This document shows positions 27,082 to 38,300 of a stretch of 64,000 nucleotides of DNA, in pieces. Origin of the DNA: Streptomyces tuirus (GTDB lineage Bacteria; Actinomycetota; Actinomycetes; Streptomycetales; Streptomycetaceae); assembly GCF_014701095.1 (NCBI RefSeq), contig NZ_AP023439.1, positions 1,476,001 to 1,540,000 on the forward strand, given 5' to 3'. Position 1 is the stretch's first letter, and each line of letters starts with the position of its first letter. The notes beneath the pieces were generated by a model. That model did no database searches. It saw only the letters and a list, made by a program, of their open reading frames with translations, and had not been told where the DNA came from. Position numbers and translations under genes: made by a program.

Positions 27082-28407
27082 CTAGCTGCCGCCGGTGTGT
27101 ACCTGGAAGGCGGCCCGGCGTACCGCCTTGGCCAGGGCCGGGTCGGGGTGGGCGGCGGCGAGGGCGACCAGGACCTGCACGGTGCGCGGGTGCCCCACGG
27201 CGCGTACCTCCTCCAGGAGCATCGGGACGGTCGGCTGCACCGCGGACTCCAGGTGGCGCACCAGCAGCGGCGCCTCACCGTGGTCGGCGACGGCGGCCGC
27301 GGTGTCCACCCACAGCCACGTCGCCTCCTCACGGGTGAGGACCTCGTGGGCGTCCTCGGGGTCGGCGCCGTCGTGCTCGGCCAGCCACAGCAGCCCGTAG
27401 GGCCTGAGCGTGGGCTCCTCCAGCACGCCGCGGACATCGGGCTCGGCGGGCGCGCCGACCACGCGCAGCGCCTCGAAGGCGAGGCCGCGCAGCAGGGCGT
27501 CCTCACCGCGCGCGGCGCCGAGGAGCTCGGTGACGGCGCTGCCGACGGGGCGGGCGGCGAGCCAGGCGCGGTACTCGGCGCGGGCCGCGTTCGGGCGCAG
27601 CTGGGCGCATCCGCGGAGCATGTCCTCGGCGGCCTGCTCGATGTTCCCGGCGGGGCTCTGCGCGGCGACGCAGATCTGCTCCAGCTTGACCCAGACGGCC
27701 CAGCTGCCGAGGGGGGTGAGGGTGGCCTGGCCGTCGCCGTAGGTGAGGGCGCCGACGGAGGCGAGGGCGCGCAGGGCCCAGTCGAGCAGCGGGGCGAGCG
27801 GGGCGTCGCAGTGCTCCGGTTCGGCCGGCGGCTCGGGCTGGGGGCCGTAGGGGATCTCGCAGCGGGCGGTACGCAGCTCGGTGACGCGCTGCTCCAGCAG
27901 GTCGAGGAGCTGCTCCACGGGGACGGGCCCGGCGGACAGCTGGAGGAAGGAGAGCACCTGCGGCATGGCGGAGACGACCTCGGCGACGGCGGCCGGCTCG
28001 TGGTCCGCGGGCTCCGGGTGGGCGAGCGACCAGGCGTCGAAGAGGGCCACCCAGCCGCGCAGGACGGCGCTGTCGTCGCGGTTCCAGGCGCGCAGCCGCC
28101 AGCCGGGGCGGGCGCTGTCGCCGTGCACCTCGATGAGACCGGCGAGGCGGGCGGTGTCCCAGTCGGCTCTGACCTGAGCCGGGGTCAGCCCCAGGTCGCG
28201 GGCCGCCCGTTCGGCGGTCGCGTCGGAGAGGGTGGCCTTGCCGTCGTCGGTTCCGCTGTCCCGGCCGGGGCCGAGCGCGGCGTCGGCCCAGCGGGCGACG
28301 CGGGCCGCGTCGGCCAGACCTGAGCGTGCCATTCTGGCCAGCTCCGCCGGTGCCGGGGTGCCCTCCGGAGGGCGCGGTGCGGGGCGGCGCGAGCGCCGCT
28401 GGTTCAT
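27082..28407 (-). CDS. hypothetical protein with repeat-like helical domain
   Basis: A 441-residue protein, Ala/Leu/Glu-rich and mostly helical. The N-terminal half resembles a winged-helix reader (LSDATAERAARDLGLTPAQVRADWDTARLAGLIEV), and the C-terminal part has HEAT-like helix pairs (LLGAARGEDALLRGLAFEALRVVG and similar). I do not recognise a catalytic motif. The start is uncertain: ATG at 28407 (MNQRRSRRP) is chosen; GTG at 28482 is in frame. Neither has a clear SD. The function is unknown; homologues occur in streptomycetes. Confidence 0.7.
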   Translation of the reverse strand: MNQRRSRRPAPRPPEGTPAPAELARMARSGLADAARVARWADAALGPGRDSGTDDGKATLSDATAERAARDLGLTPAQVRADWDTARLAGLIEVHGDSARPGWRLRAWNRDDSAVLRGWVALFDAWSLAHPEPADHEPAAVAEVVSAMPQVLSFLQLSAGPVPVEQLLDLLEQRVTELRTARCEIPYGPQPEPPAEPEHCDAPLAPLLDWALRALASVGALTYGDGQATLTPLGSWAVWVKLEQICVAAQSPAGNIEQAAEDMLRGCAQLRPNAARAEYRAWLAARPVGSAVTELLGAARGEDALLRGLAFEALRVVGAPAEPDVRGVLEEPTLRPYGLLWLAEHDGADPEDAHEVLTREEATWLWVDTAAAVADHGEAPLLVRHLESAVQPTVPMLLEEVRAVGHPRTVQVLVALAAAHPDPALAKAVRRAAFQVHTGGS

Positions 28408-28748
28408 CGCTTGGGGGGCGGCGGCCAGGGGTCGCGGGCGGACGAGTCGAAGCCTGGAGTCGCGCGGGATACGGGACGTCACGGGGGCAGTCTTCCGGTT
28501 GACGGTCCGAAAACCCAAACGGAATGTCACCGCGGGCGACGGGGATGGCCAACGCACCTGTGCGCAGGAGTGGTCGAGGGCCGGGAACAGGCCAGTGGTG
28601 CGGCGCTAAACGGAATCGTTGCGACCGGTCGGTGCCGAGCGGGACGGGACGTGGTTGCGCCGGGGCGAAGGGGGCGTGAACGGGGGGTGCGTGAGAGACC
28701 ACCGGGACACCGGCAGCAGGCCGCGTCAGCGCGTGGGTGTGAGCGGAG
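28408..28748. other. 341-bp intergenic region without a recognised gene
   Basis: Lies between the starts/ends of two minus-strand genes. Apart from a possible N-terminal extension of the hypothetical gene up to 28482, I see no coding frame with an SD, no strong hairpin and no repeat. It presumably holds the promoter of the hypothetical gene. Confidence 0.5.
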
Positions 28749-29876
28749 TCACATGAGGGGGGTCATGAAGCGGCGGAGCGCCTCCTCGTAGGCCTCCGGG
28801 TCGGCGTTCCACATGGCCCCGTGGGGCGCGTGGGCGACGGTGCGGAGGGCGACCATGTCCGGGCGGGCGTCGGCGAGCCGGCGCGAGAGCTGCCAGGGGG
28901 CGACGGTGTCGTCCGGTCCGTGGAAGACGAGCGTCGGGACGCGCAGGCCGTCGGCCGGGGCCGGGCCCGTGTCGCGGTCGCCGGTCAGGCCGGTGCGGCC
29001 CTGGGCGGCACGGACCGCCAGGGGCAGCAGCGCGCTCGGGATGCCGCGGGCCGAGGCGAGGGCGCGCAGGGTGGCCTCCCAGCTGAGCACCGGGGAGTCC
29101 AGGACAAGCCCGGAGACGCGGTCGCGCAGTCCCGAGTGGGCGGCGGCGCGCAGGGCCATGGTGGCGCCGGTGGACCAGCCGTGCAGCACGACCTGGCGGG
29201 CTCCGTAGCGCACGGCGTAGCGGATGGCGGCGTCGAGGTCGCGCCACTCGGTCTCGCCGAGGTGGTTCAGGCCGTCGGGCGGGCGGGGTGCGCCAAGGTC
29301 GCCGCGGTAGGCGAGGGCGAGCACCGGGAAGCGGCTGCGGTGCAGGAACCCCATGACGTTCATGGCGAGTTCCCGGGTGGTGCCCAGGCCGTGCACGGCG
29401 ATCACCCAGGTGTCCCGTTTGCCCGGCACGAACCACGCGGGCAGGGCGCCGAGTTCGCCGGGGACGTCGACATCGGCGTGTTCGAGGCCGAGCGCGGCGC
29501 TCGGGTTGCCGACGTACACGTTCGGGGTGAGCCAGACCTTGTCGCCCGGCGTCAGCGTGCCGTGCGTCACGCTCTCCAGGCGGCGCACGACGGTGTCGGC
29601 GGAGTGCGGGGCGCCGGTCAGGACGGGGCCGACGACCGCGTGGGAGCCGTCGCCGGAGAGGCCGTAGCGGCCGGGGCGCAGGGCGGCGAGGTCCCGGGTG
29701 AGGGTGATCTGCCCGGCGGCGGTGCCGTGCACGGTGAGCCGGGGTTCGGTGGGCAGGGGCCTGCCCGGGGGCGCCTTGAGGGCGGCGTCGCTGGCGAGCC
29801 GGCCGGCGGCCACCGCGGCGGCACCGGTCCCGATCACGGCGGTGACGGCAGCGGCCGTCGCTCTGGCAGTGCGCAC
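28749..29876 (-). CDS. alpha/beta hydrolase, membrane-anchored or secreted
   Basis: A 375-residue alpha/beta-hydrolase. N-terminal hydrophobic region (ATAAAVTAVIGTGAAAVAAG) may be a signal anchor. Motifs: oxyanion region VIAVHGLGTT, nucleophile elbow HGWSTGATMALR (Ser), acid FHGPDDTV (Asp) and base HAPHGAMW (His). Long N-terminal domain of about 140 residues precedes the hydrolase core. ATG/start at 29876 is the only one before the hydrophobic stretch (MRTARATAAA). Substrate unknown; similar proteins are called lysophospholipase-like or BAAT-like. Confidence 0.88.
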   Translation of the reverse strand: MRTARATAAAVTAVIGTGAAAVAAGRLASDAALKAPPGRPLPTEPRLTVHGTAAGQITLTRDLAALRPGRYGLSGDGSHAVVGPVLTGAPHSADTVVRRLESVTHGTLTPGDKVWLTPNVYVGNPSAALGLEHADVDVPGELGALPAWFVPGKRDTWVIAVHGLGTTRELAMNVMGFLHRSRFPVLALAYRGDLGAPRPPDGLNHLGETEWRDLDAAIRYAVRYGARQVVLHGWSTGATMALRAAAHSGLRDRVSGLVLDSPVLSWEATLRALASARGIPSALLPLAVRAAQGRTGLTGDRDTGPAPADGLRVPTLVFHGPDDTVAPWQLSRRLADARPDMVALRTVAHAPHGAMWNADPEAYEEALRRFMTPLM

Positions 29877-29958
29877 GGCTCCAGTGTCCTGGCGGATGCC
29901 GGGGGCGACCAGTGGGAGGCAGCGGCGGGGTGACGTCCGTGGCGGCAGCGGGGGCGGC

Positions 29959-30690
29959 TCAGCCCCGCTGGCCGTAGCCGCGCAGGCGTTCCTCCACCTC
30001 CGTCAGCTGTTCCCGGGACAGCAGGCTCGGGGTCAGGCCGGGCACCGAGGAGGCGGTGAGCCACAGGCGGCACATCCACTCCAGCTGGGCGGTGCGGTCG
30101 TAGGCCTGGGCGAGGGTGGCGCCGTGGGCGACGGTGCCGTGGTTCTGGAGGAGGCAGCCGGAGCGGTCGGCGAGGGCGCGGAGCATGTTCTCGGCCAACT
30201 CGTCGGTGCCGTAGGTGGCATAGGGGGCGACCCGGACGGGGCCGCCGAGCGCCGCGGCCATGTAGTGGATCAGCGGGAGCTCGCTCACGAGTGTCGAGAC
30301 GGCCGTCGCGTGGACGGCGTGGGTGTGGACGACGGCCAGGGCGCCGGTGGTGCGGTAGACGGCGAGGTGCATGGGCAGCTCGCTGGTCGGGACGAGCGTG
30401 CCGAGGACCTGGGTGCCGTCGAGGTCCACGCCGGTCACGTCGTCCGGCGCCAGCCGGTCGTAGGGGACGCCCGACGGCGTGACGAGGACGGTGTCCCCGA
30501 CGCGTACCGAGACGTTGCCGGACGTGCCGACGACGAGTCCGTCCGAGACCGACCGGCGGGCCGTCGTGACGAGGTCCTCCCAGGCGCGTGCCTCCTCGGG
30601 GCGCACCCTCCTGCGCCTCGGCTCCCCGGCGCCCTGTCCGCTCTCCCGTACGTATCCCGCGTGCCGTTCGTCACCCCGCTGCTCAGCCAT
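29959..30690 (-). CDS. class II aldolase/adducin family protein
   Basis: A 243-residue protein of the L-fuculose-phosphate aldolase type. Zinc-ligand region HTHAVHATAV and the later NHGTVAHG are visible, as is GTSGNVSVRVGD, the family phosphate-binding loop. It could cleave a sugar phosphate or act as a related decarboxylase or dehydratase; the substrate is unknown. ATG at 30690 (MAEQRGDE) is preceded by weak SD AAGG. The first about 35 residues are a charged extension. Divergent from the phosphate transporter over a shared 342-bp region. Confidence 0.88.
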   Translation of the reverse strand: MAEQRGDERHAGYVRESGQGAGEPRRRRVRPEEARAWEDLVTTARRSVSDGLVVGTSGNVSVRVGDTVLVTPSGVPYDRLAPDDVTGVDLDGTQVLGTLVPTSELPMHLAVYRTTGALAVVHTHAVHATAVSTLVSELPLIHYMAAALGGPVRVAPYATYGTDELAENMLRALADRSGCLLQNHGTVAHGATLAQAYDRTAQLEWMCRLWLTASSVPGLTPSLLSREQLTEVEERLRGYGQRG

Positions 30691-31032
30691 GCCGCGATCC
30701 TGCCAGGGAAGGGCTCGAAGCGCCGCCGGGCGGGGGCACTTCAGGCCCTGAGAGCGAACGGTCTCGCCGTACCCTTTGTGGTGATTTTTCACACATGCCG
30801 CCATGTCGACTCGCGCGCGGCGGGCCCGGTGCGCGGCGCCCGATCGCATACAACCCGTACGGCGGGAGGGGTTCGCCCGGGGGCCCGGTCGCTCGGGCGC
30901 GGAAGGCGCTGCTCCGGGGCGGAACGAGGACCCCCCGTTGCGGTCACCCCTGCGCCCCTCCCAGTTCATCTTCCGTTCACTCAGCTTGCCTACGTTCGGC
31001 TGGCCAATGACCTCGAACGATTGCCTGGGTAA
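30691..31032. other. 342-bp divergent region of the aldolase and phosphate transporter genes
   Basis: No gene. Carries the PHO box next to the transporter and, toward the aldolase, a stretch containing TTTTTCACACATG. Promoters for both genes should be here. Confidence 0.6.
30964..30996 (+). promoter_or_regulatory. PHO box (PhoP direct repeats) upstream of the PiT transporter
   Basis: Two adjacent 11-bp direct repeat units, GTTCATCTTCC (30964-30974) and GTTCACTCAGC (30975-30985), start with GTTCA; a degenerate third follows (TTGCCTACGTT). This is the streptomycete PhoP-binding architecture, about 50 bp before the start codon. The pitH2 gene of S. coelicolor is, as I recall, PhoP-controlled. 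Confidence 0.75.
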
Positions 31033-32286
<1,254 letters not shown>

Positions 32287-32319
32287 CCCCGCCACCGGTT
32301 ACAAGGAAGAGTCTCGGAT

Positions 32320-32541
32320 ATGAAGATCGACTGGGCGGCCCTCGGCTCCGTCTTCGGTGTCAGCCTCGTGGTCACCGTGGCCCTCGTCGGCCTGTTCACC
32401 CTCGGCATCACCGGCCTGTCGCGCCGTGAGCGGGCGGTGGCGGAGGGCGGGTCCGCGGGACTCGCGGTCACCGGCGCGTACGCGTGCTTCGCGGCGTGTG
32501 CGGCGGCCGTGGGGTACGGGATCTATCTGATCGTGGCCTGA
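32320..32541 (+). CDS. small membrane protein of the phosphate transporter operon
   Basis: A 73-residue protein with two membrane helices (VFGVSLVVTVALVGLFTLGI and an Ala-rich second helix ending IYLIVA) separated by a basic loop SRRERAVAEG. ATG at 32320 with AAGGAAGAG upstream. Co-transcribed with the PiT gene (33-bp gap). Function unknown; possibly a transporter accessory protein. A strong terminator follows. Confidence 0.8.
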   Translation: MKIDWAALGSVFGVSLVVTVALVGLFTLGITGLSRRERAVAEGGSAGLAVTGAYACFAACAAAVGYGIYLIVA

Positions 32542-32564
32542 GGGCCTGACGTCACGTCGTGTCC

Positions 32565-32602
32565 ACCGGGCGGCACGGAACTCCGGTTCCGTGCCGCCCG
32601 GT
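32565..32602 (+). terminator. 16-bp perfect hairpin terminator of the pitH operon
   Basis: Arms ACCGGGCGGCACGGAA (32565-32580) and TTCCGTGCCGCCCGGT (32587-32602) around CTCCGG, 23 bp after the small membrane gene stop. It insulates the cobalamin operon leader. Confidence 0.85.
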
Positions 32603-32673
32603 CGTCGTGTGTACGGGAGGGGGCAATGTGGGGTTCTCCACACTCTCCCCTCGCAGGTCAACGGCAAGTTGAC

Positions 32674-32802
32674 GGCGGTTCCCGGCCGTGGTGGACTGCC
32701 GGGGCCAATACGGCGGCAGGAGAGGAAGCCGGTGAAAGTCCGGCGCGGTCCCGCCACTGTCACCGGGGTAGCAATCCCCGGGAGCCAGGAACTCTCACCG
32801 CC
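32674..32802 (+). ncRNA. cobalamin riboswitch aptamer
   Basis: Closing stem P1 pairs GGCGGT (32674-32679) with ACCGCC (32797-32802). The conserved core is present: GGTGAAAGTCCGGCGCGGTC followed by CCGCCACTGT, and the B12 box AGCCAGGAACTCTC at 32783-32796. It precedes cobD and the entire cobalamin operon, giving feedback control by adenosylcobalamin. The expression platform is the stretch 32803-32852, containing the hairpin CAGGG/CCCTG (32816-32833) next to the SD of the leader ORF. Confidence 0.95.
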
Positions 32803-32852
32803 GGTCTCGTCGAACCAGGGCGTGGACACCCTGAGTGAGGACACATATCGCC

Positions 32853-32912
32853 ATGCGCGGCTGCCGATCGAGGTTCAACACCCCACCCCTGCCCGCCCTC
32901 CTGGCCGGCTGA
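32853..32912 (+). CDS. 19-residue leader ORF between riboswitch and cobD
   Basis: ATG at 32853 with GAGGA 11 nt upstream (32837-32841) encodes MRGCRSRFNTPPLPALLAG and stops at TGA 32910-32912, four bp before the cobD ATG. cobD itself has no Shine-Dalgarno (upstream CTGGCCGGCTGAGCCC), so cobD translation could depend on termination at this ORF. I do not recognise the peptide. Regulatory or coupling role is an inference; see the finding. The SD follows immediately after the hairpin at 32816-32833, so riboswitch folding could gate it. Confidence 0.55.
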   Translation: MRGCRSRFNTPPLPALLAG

Positions 32913-32916
32913 GCCC

Positions 32917-33870
32917 ATGGGTGCCGGTCGCGTCTTCGCGTACGGCGCCGCCGCCGGCCTGATCGGTGACCTGCTGCTCGGTGATCCTCGCCGGGGGCAT
33001 CCGGTCGCCGCGTTCGGGCGGGCCGCGAGTGCCGTGGAACGGGTGCTGTGGCGGGACCACCGCGGGTGGGGCGCGCTGCACACCGCCGTCTGTGCCGGAG
33101 GGGCCGTCGCCCTCGGGTCCGCCGCCGCGCGTGCCGTGCGGCCGTCCGCCGTCGCCTCCGTCGCGCTGACCGGCGTCGCCACCTGGGCCGTCGTCGGGGG
33201 GACTTCACTCGCCCGGGAGGCGCGGACCATAGGGCGTGCCCTGGAGGCCGGGGACGTCGAGGCGGCCCGGGCCCGGCTGCCGCATCTGTGCGGGCGTGAC
33301 CCGCAGGCCCTCGACGCCGACGGCATGGCCCGGGCCGTGGTCGAGTCGGTCGCCGAGAACACCTCCGACGCCGTGGTGGGGGCGCTGGTGTGGGGGGCCG
33401 TCGGCGGGGTGCCGGGGCTGCTCGGGTTCCGGGCCGTCAACACCCTGGACGCCATGGTCGGGCACAAGTCGGCCCGGTACCGCCGGTACGGGTGGGCCTC
33501 CGCGCGGCTGGACGACCTCGCGGGGTGGCCGGGAGCGCGGCTGACCGCCGTACTCGCCGTGCTGGCGGGGCCGGATCCGCGGGGGGCCGTGCGGGCGTGG
33601 CGGGCCGACGCGGTGCGGCATCCGAGCCCCAACGCCGGGCCCGTGGAGGCCTCGTTCGCGGGGGCGCTCGGGGTGCGGCTGGGCGGGACGCTGTCGTACG
33701 GCGGGCGGGTGGAGCACCGGCCCGTGCTGAACACGCGGGGGCGGGCCGTCGGCCGCCATGACGTCGAGCGGGCCGTGCGGCTGTCGAAGCGCGTCACCTG
33801 GCTCGCGCTCGGGGTGTGCGCCGGTGCGCGGCTGCTGATGAGCGCGCGGTCATCGAACAGGGGGAAATGA
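32917..33870 (+). CDS. cobD: adenosylcobinamide-phosphate synthase CobD/CbiB
   Basis: A 317-residue membrane protein that attaches aminopropanol phosphate to adenosylcobyric acid. Family features: GLIGDLLLGDPRRGHPV near the start, SVAENTSDAVVGALVWG in the middle and RAVNTLDAMVGHKSARYRRYG with the conserved Asn-Thr-Leu-Asp. Several hydrophobic helices. ATG at 32917 has no SD; coupling to the leader ORF is likely. First gene of the cobalamin operon, 1 bp before cobQ. Confidence 0.96.
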   Translation: MGAGRVFAYGAAAGLIGDLLLGDPRRGHPVAAFGRAASAVERVLWRDHRGWGALHTAVCAGGAVALGSAAARAVRPSAVASVALTGVATWAVVGGTSLAREARTIGRALEAGDVEAARARLPHLCGRDPQALDADGMARAVVESVAENTSDAVVGALVWGAVGGVPGLLGFRAVNTLDAMVGHKSARYRRYGWASARLDDLAGWPGARLTAVLAVLAGPDPRGAVRAWRADAVRHPSPNAGPVEASFAGALGVRLGGTLSYGGRVEHRPVLNTRGRAVGRHDVERAVRLSKRVTWLALGVCAGARLLMSARSSNRGK

Positions 33871-33871
33871 C

Positions 33872-35380
33872 ATGAGCGGTGGGCTTCTCGTCGCCGGGAC
33901 GACCTCCGACGCCGGCAAGAGCGTCGTGACCGCCGGGATCTGCCGGTGGCTGGTGCGCCAAGGCGTCAAGGTCGCGCCCTTCAAGGCGCAGAACATGTCC
34001 CTGAACTCCTTCGTGACGACGGAGGGGGCCGAGATCGGGCGGGCGCAGGCCATGCAGGCACAGGCCTGCCGCATCGTGCCGACCGCGCTGATGAACCCGG
34101 TGCTGCTCAAGCCCGGTGGAGAGCAGAGCAGTCAGGTCGTGCTGCTGGGCAAGCCGGTCGGGGAGCTGAGCGCGCGCGGCTATCACGGCGGACGGCAGCA
34201 GCAGTTGCTCGGGACGGTGCTGGACTGCCTGGAGCAGTTGCGGGGCACGTATGACGCGGTGATCTGTGAGGGGGCCGGTTCTCCCGCCGAGATCAATCTG
34301 CGGCGGACGGACATCGTGAACATGGGGATCGCCCGGAACGCCGGGCTGCCCGTGCTCGTCGTCGGCGACATCGACCGGGGCGGGGTGTTCGCCTCGTTCT
34401 TCGGGACGGTGGCGCTGCTGTCGCCCGAGGACCAGCGTTGCGTCGCCGGGTTCCTCGTCAACAAGTTCCGCGGGGACGTCTCCCTGCTGGAGCCGGGGCT
34501 GGACATGCTGCTCGGGCTCACGGGGCGGAAGACGTACGGGGTGTTGCCGTTCCGGCACGGGCTCGGGATCGACGAGGAGGACGGCCTCAGGGTCTCCCTG
34601 CGGGGGGCCGTCCGGGAGTCCGTCGTCGCCCCGCCCGTCGGCGAGGACGTGCTGCGCGTCGCGGTCTGCGCCGTGCCGCTGATGTCCAACTTCACGGATG
34701 TGGACGCGCTGGCCGCCGAACCGGGCGTCGTGGTGCGGTTCGTGGATCGGCCGGAGGAGCTGTCCGACGCCGACCTCGTCATCGTGCCCGGCACCCGGGG
34801 GACGGTCCGGGCGCTGGAGTGGCTGCGGGAGCGGGGGCTCGCCGAGGCCCTGGTCCGCAGGGCCGCCGAGCAGCGGCCCGTGCTCGGCATCTGCGGCGGC
34901 TTCCAGATCCTCGGCGAGCACATCGAGGACGATGTCGAGAGCCGCCGGGGCCATGTCGACGGGCTCGGGATCCTGCCCGTGCGGGTGCGGTTCGCCCGCG
35001 AGAAGACCCTCACCCGGCCGTCCGGGGAGGCCCTCGGGGAGCACGTCGAGGGTTACGAGATCCACCACGGCGTCGCCGACGTCACGGGAGGGGCTCCCTT
35101 CCTGGACGGCTGCCGGGTCGGCCAGACGTGGGGGACGCACTGGCACGGCTCGCTGGAGTCGGACGGCTTCCGGCGGGCCTTTCTGCGCGAGGTGGCGGCC
35201 GCCGCGGGCCGCCGCTTCGTGCCCGCGCCGGACACCTCGTTCGCCGCGCTGCGCGAGGAGCAGCTCAACCGGCTCGGCGACCTGATCGAACAGCACGCGG
35301 ACACCGACGCGCTGTGGCGGCTCATCGAGTCCGGCGCGCCGCAAGGACTGCCCTTCATTCCACCGGGAGCGCCCGCATGA
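33872..35380 (+). CDS. cobQ: cobyric acid synthase
   Basis: A 502-residue glutamine-dependent amidase that amidates b, d, e and g side chains of adenosylcobyrinate a,c-diamide. N-terminal P-loop: GTTSDAGKS and the PFKAQNMSLNS signature. C-terminal triad glutaminase: GICGGFQILGE, with the catalytic Cys, and the conserved His in THWHGSLES. The ATG at 33872 follows GGGGAAATGAC; cobN overlaps by 4 bp downstream. Confidence 0.97.
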   Translation: MSGGLLVAGTTSDAGKSVVTAGICRWLVRQGVKVAPFKAQNMSLNSFVTTEGAEIGRAQAMQAQACRIVPTALMNPVLLKPGGEQSSQVVLLGKPVGELSARGYHGGRQQQLLGTVLDCLEQLRGTYDAVICEGAGSPAEINLRRTDIVNMGIARNAGLPVLVVGDIDRGGVFASFFGTVALLSPEDQRCVAGFLVNKFRGDVSLLEPGLDMLLGLTGRKTYGVLPFRHGLGIDEEDGLRVSLRGAVRESVVAPPVGEDVLRVAVCAVPLMSNFTDVDALAAEPGVVVRFVDRPEELSDADLVIVPGTRGTVRALEWLRERGLAEALVRRAAEQRPVLGICGGFQILGEHIEDDVESRRGHVDGLGILPVRVRFAREKTLTRPSGEALGEHVEGYEIHHGVADVTGGAPFLDGCRVGQTWGTHWHGSLESDGFRRAFLREVAAAAGRRFVPAPDTSFAALREEQLNRLGDLIEQHADTDALWRLIESGAPQGLPFIPPGAPA

Positions 35381-38300
35381 GCACTGTGTTGTTGTTGTCG
35401 ACCGCCGACACGGACCTGCTGGCGGCCCGGGCCGCCTCCGGTGCCGACTACCGGATCGGCAACCCGACCCGCGTGGACGTCCGGGAGGAGCTCCCGGCCC
35501 TGCTGGACGGGGCGTCCGTCGCCGTCGTCCGGCTGCTCGGCGGCAAGCGGGCCTGGGAGGACGGACTGGCCGCGCTGAAGGCCTCCGGTGTCCCGACCGT
35601 GCTGCTGGGCGGCGAGGCCGTGCCGGACGCGGAGCTGATGGCCGAGTCGTCCGTCCCGGCCGGTGTCGTCGCGGAGGCGCTGCGGTACCTCGTGGAGGGC
35701 GGGCCGGACAACCTCACCGAACTGGCCCGGTTCCTCTCCGACACCGTGCTGCTGACGGGCGAGGGGTTCGACGAACCGCGGAAGATGCCCGAGTACGGCG
35801 TCCACGGCCAGCGCGAGCTCGTGCCGGGCCGTCCGACCGTCGGCGTGCTCTTCTACCGGGCGCACGAACTGAGCGGCAACACCGGCTTCGTGGACACCCT
35901 GTGCGACGCGATCGAGGCGCGCGGCGCCAACGCGCTGCCGGTGTACTGCGGTTCGCTGCGCGGGGCGGACGCGGGCCTGTACGAGATCCTCGGGCAGGCC
36001 GACACCCTGGTCGCCACCGTCCTGGCCGCGGGCGGCACCCACGCCTCGCAGGCGTCGGCGGGCGGCGACGAGGAGGCCTGGGACATCGGCGCCCTCGCCG
36101 AGCTGGACATCCCCGTGCTCCAGGGCCTGTGCCTGACGTCCTCGCGGCAGGCCTGGGCCGACTCGGACGCCGCCCTCTCCCCCATGGACGCCGCGATGCA
36201 GGTGGCGATCCCGGAGTTCGACGGACGGCTGATCACCGTGCCGTTCTCCTTCAAGGAGCAGGGCCCCGACGACGTGCCCGTCTACGTCGCCGACCCGGAG
36301 CGTGCGGGGCGCGTCGCCGGCATCGCCGTACGGCACGCGCGGCTGCGGCACAAGGAGAACGCCGAGAAGAAGCTGGCGCTGGTCTTCACCGCCTACCCGA
36401 CCAAGCACTCGCGGGTCGGCAACGCGGTAGGGCTGGACACCCCGGCCTCGGCGGTGCGGGTGCTGGACGCGCTGCGGGACGCCGGATACGTCGTCGAGGG
36501 GCATCCGGACGAGGGTGACGAGCTGATCCACCGGCTCATCAACGCCGGTGGGCACGACGTGGAGTGGCTGACGGAGGAGCAGCTGGCCGCCGCGCCCGCG
36601 CGGGTGCCGCTGGCCGACTACCGGGCGTGGTTCGACAAGCTCGACCCGGAGCTGAAGGACGCCATGACCGAGGCGTGGGGCGAGCCGCCGGGCAGTCTCT
36701 ACGTCGACGGCGACGACATCGTCCTGGCGTCCCTGCAGTTCGGGAACGTCGTCGTGATGATCCAGCCGCCGCGCGGCTTCGGCGAGAACCCGATCGCGAT
36801 CTACCACGACCCGGACATGCCGCCGTCCCACCACTACATGGCGGCCTACCGGTGGCTGGAGAACAGTTTCGGCGCCGACGCCATCGTGCACATGGGCAAG
36901 CACGGCACCATGGAGTGGCTGCCCGGCAAGGGCCTCGGGCTCAGCGGGGGCTGCGCCCCGGACGCGGTCCTCGGGGACCTGCCGCTGATCTACCCGTTCA
37001 TCGTCAACGACCCGGGGGAGGGCACCCAGGCCAAGCGGCGCGGGCATGCCACCGTCGTCGACCACCTCGTGCCGCCGATGGCCCGCGCCGACACCTACGG
37101 CGACCTGGCCAAGCTGGAGCAGCTCCTCGACGAGTACGCCCTCGTCTCCGACCTGGACCCGGCGAAGGCCCCGACCGTGCGCGCCCAGATCTGGACGCTG
37201 GTCAAGGCCGCCGAGCTCCACCACGACCTGCATGTCGACGAGCAGCCGGACGACGCGGAGTTCGACGAGTTCGTCATGCACATCGACGGCTATCTGTGCG
37301 AGATCAAGGACGTGCAGATCCGCGACGGACTGCACATCCTGGGCGGCGGTCCGGTCGGTGAACCGCGCGTCAACCTCGTGCTGGCCGTGCTGCGCGCCTC
37401 GCAGGTGTGGGGCGGCCAGGCCAACGCGCTGCCGGGGCTGAGGGCGTCGCTGGCGCGGCACTTCGGGCTGGTGGAGAAGGAGCTGCTGGCCGAACCGGGC
37501 GCTCCGGTGAAGGTGCCGGTGGAGCTGACGAACCTGGTGGACGGCCCGGCCCGCAGTGCCGCCGACGCGATCGACCTGCTGGAGCAGCTGTGCCGGCGGA
37601 TCGCCGAGGGCATGGAGGAGCGCGGCTGGGCTGTCGCCGAGAGTGCGCCGCTGGTCCGCGAGGTCCTCGGCACCGAACTCCCCGACGCCGTCGCCGTGCT
37701 GGAGTTCGCCTGCACCGAGGTCGTGCCCCGGCTGGAGAAGACCACCGACGAGATCGGGCACATCCTGCGGGCGCTGAACGGCGGTTACGTCCCGGCGGGT
37801 CCCTCCGGTTCGCCGACCCGCGGGCTGGTCAACGTCCTGCCGACGGGCCGCAACTTCTACTCCGTCGACCCCAAGGCCATCCCGTCCCGGCTGAGCTGGG
37901 AGGTCGGGCAGTCGCTCGCGGACTCCCTGGTGCAGCGGTACCTGCAGGACACCGGTGAGTACCCGACGTCCGTCGGCCTGACGGTGTGGGGCACCTCGGC
38001 GATGCGCACCCAGGGCGACGACATCGCCGAGATCCTGGCGCTGCTGGGCTGCCGGCCGGTGTGGGACGACGCCTCGCGGCGCGTGACCGGGTTCGAGGTG
38101 GTGCCGCTCGCTGAGCTCGGCCGGCCGCGCATCGATGTGACGGTCCGCATCTCGGGCTTCTTCCGGGACGCGTTCCCGCACGTCGTCGGCCTGATCGACG
38201 ACGCCGTGCGCACGGTGGCCGAGCTGGACGAACCGGCGGAGTCCAACCACGTGCGGGCCCACGCCGACCAGGACACCGCCGAGCACGGCGACCGCCGCCG

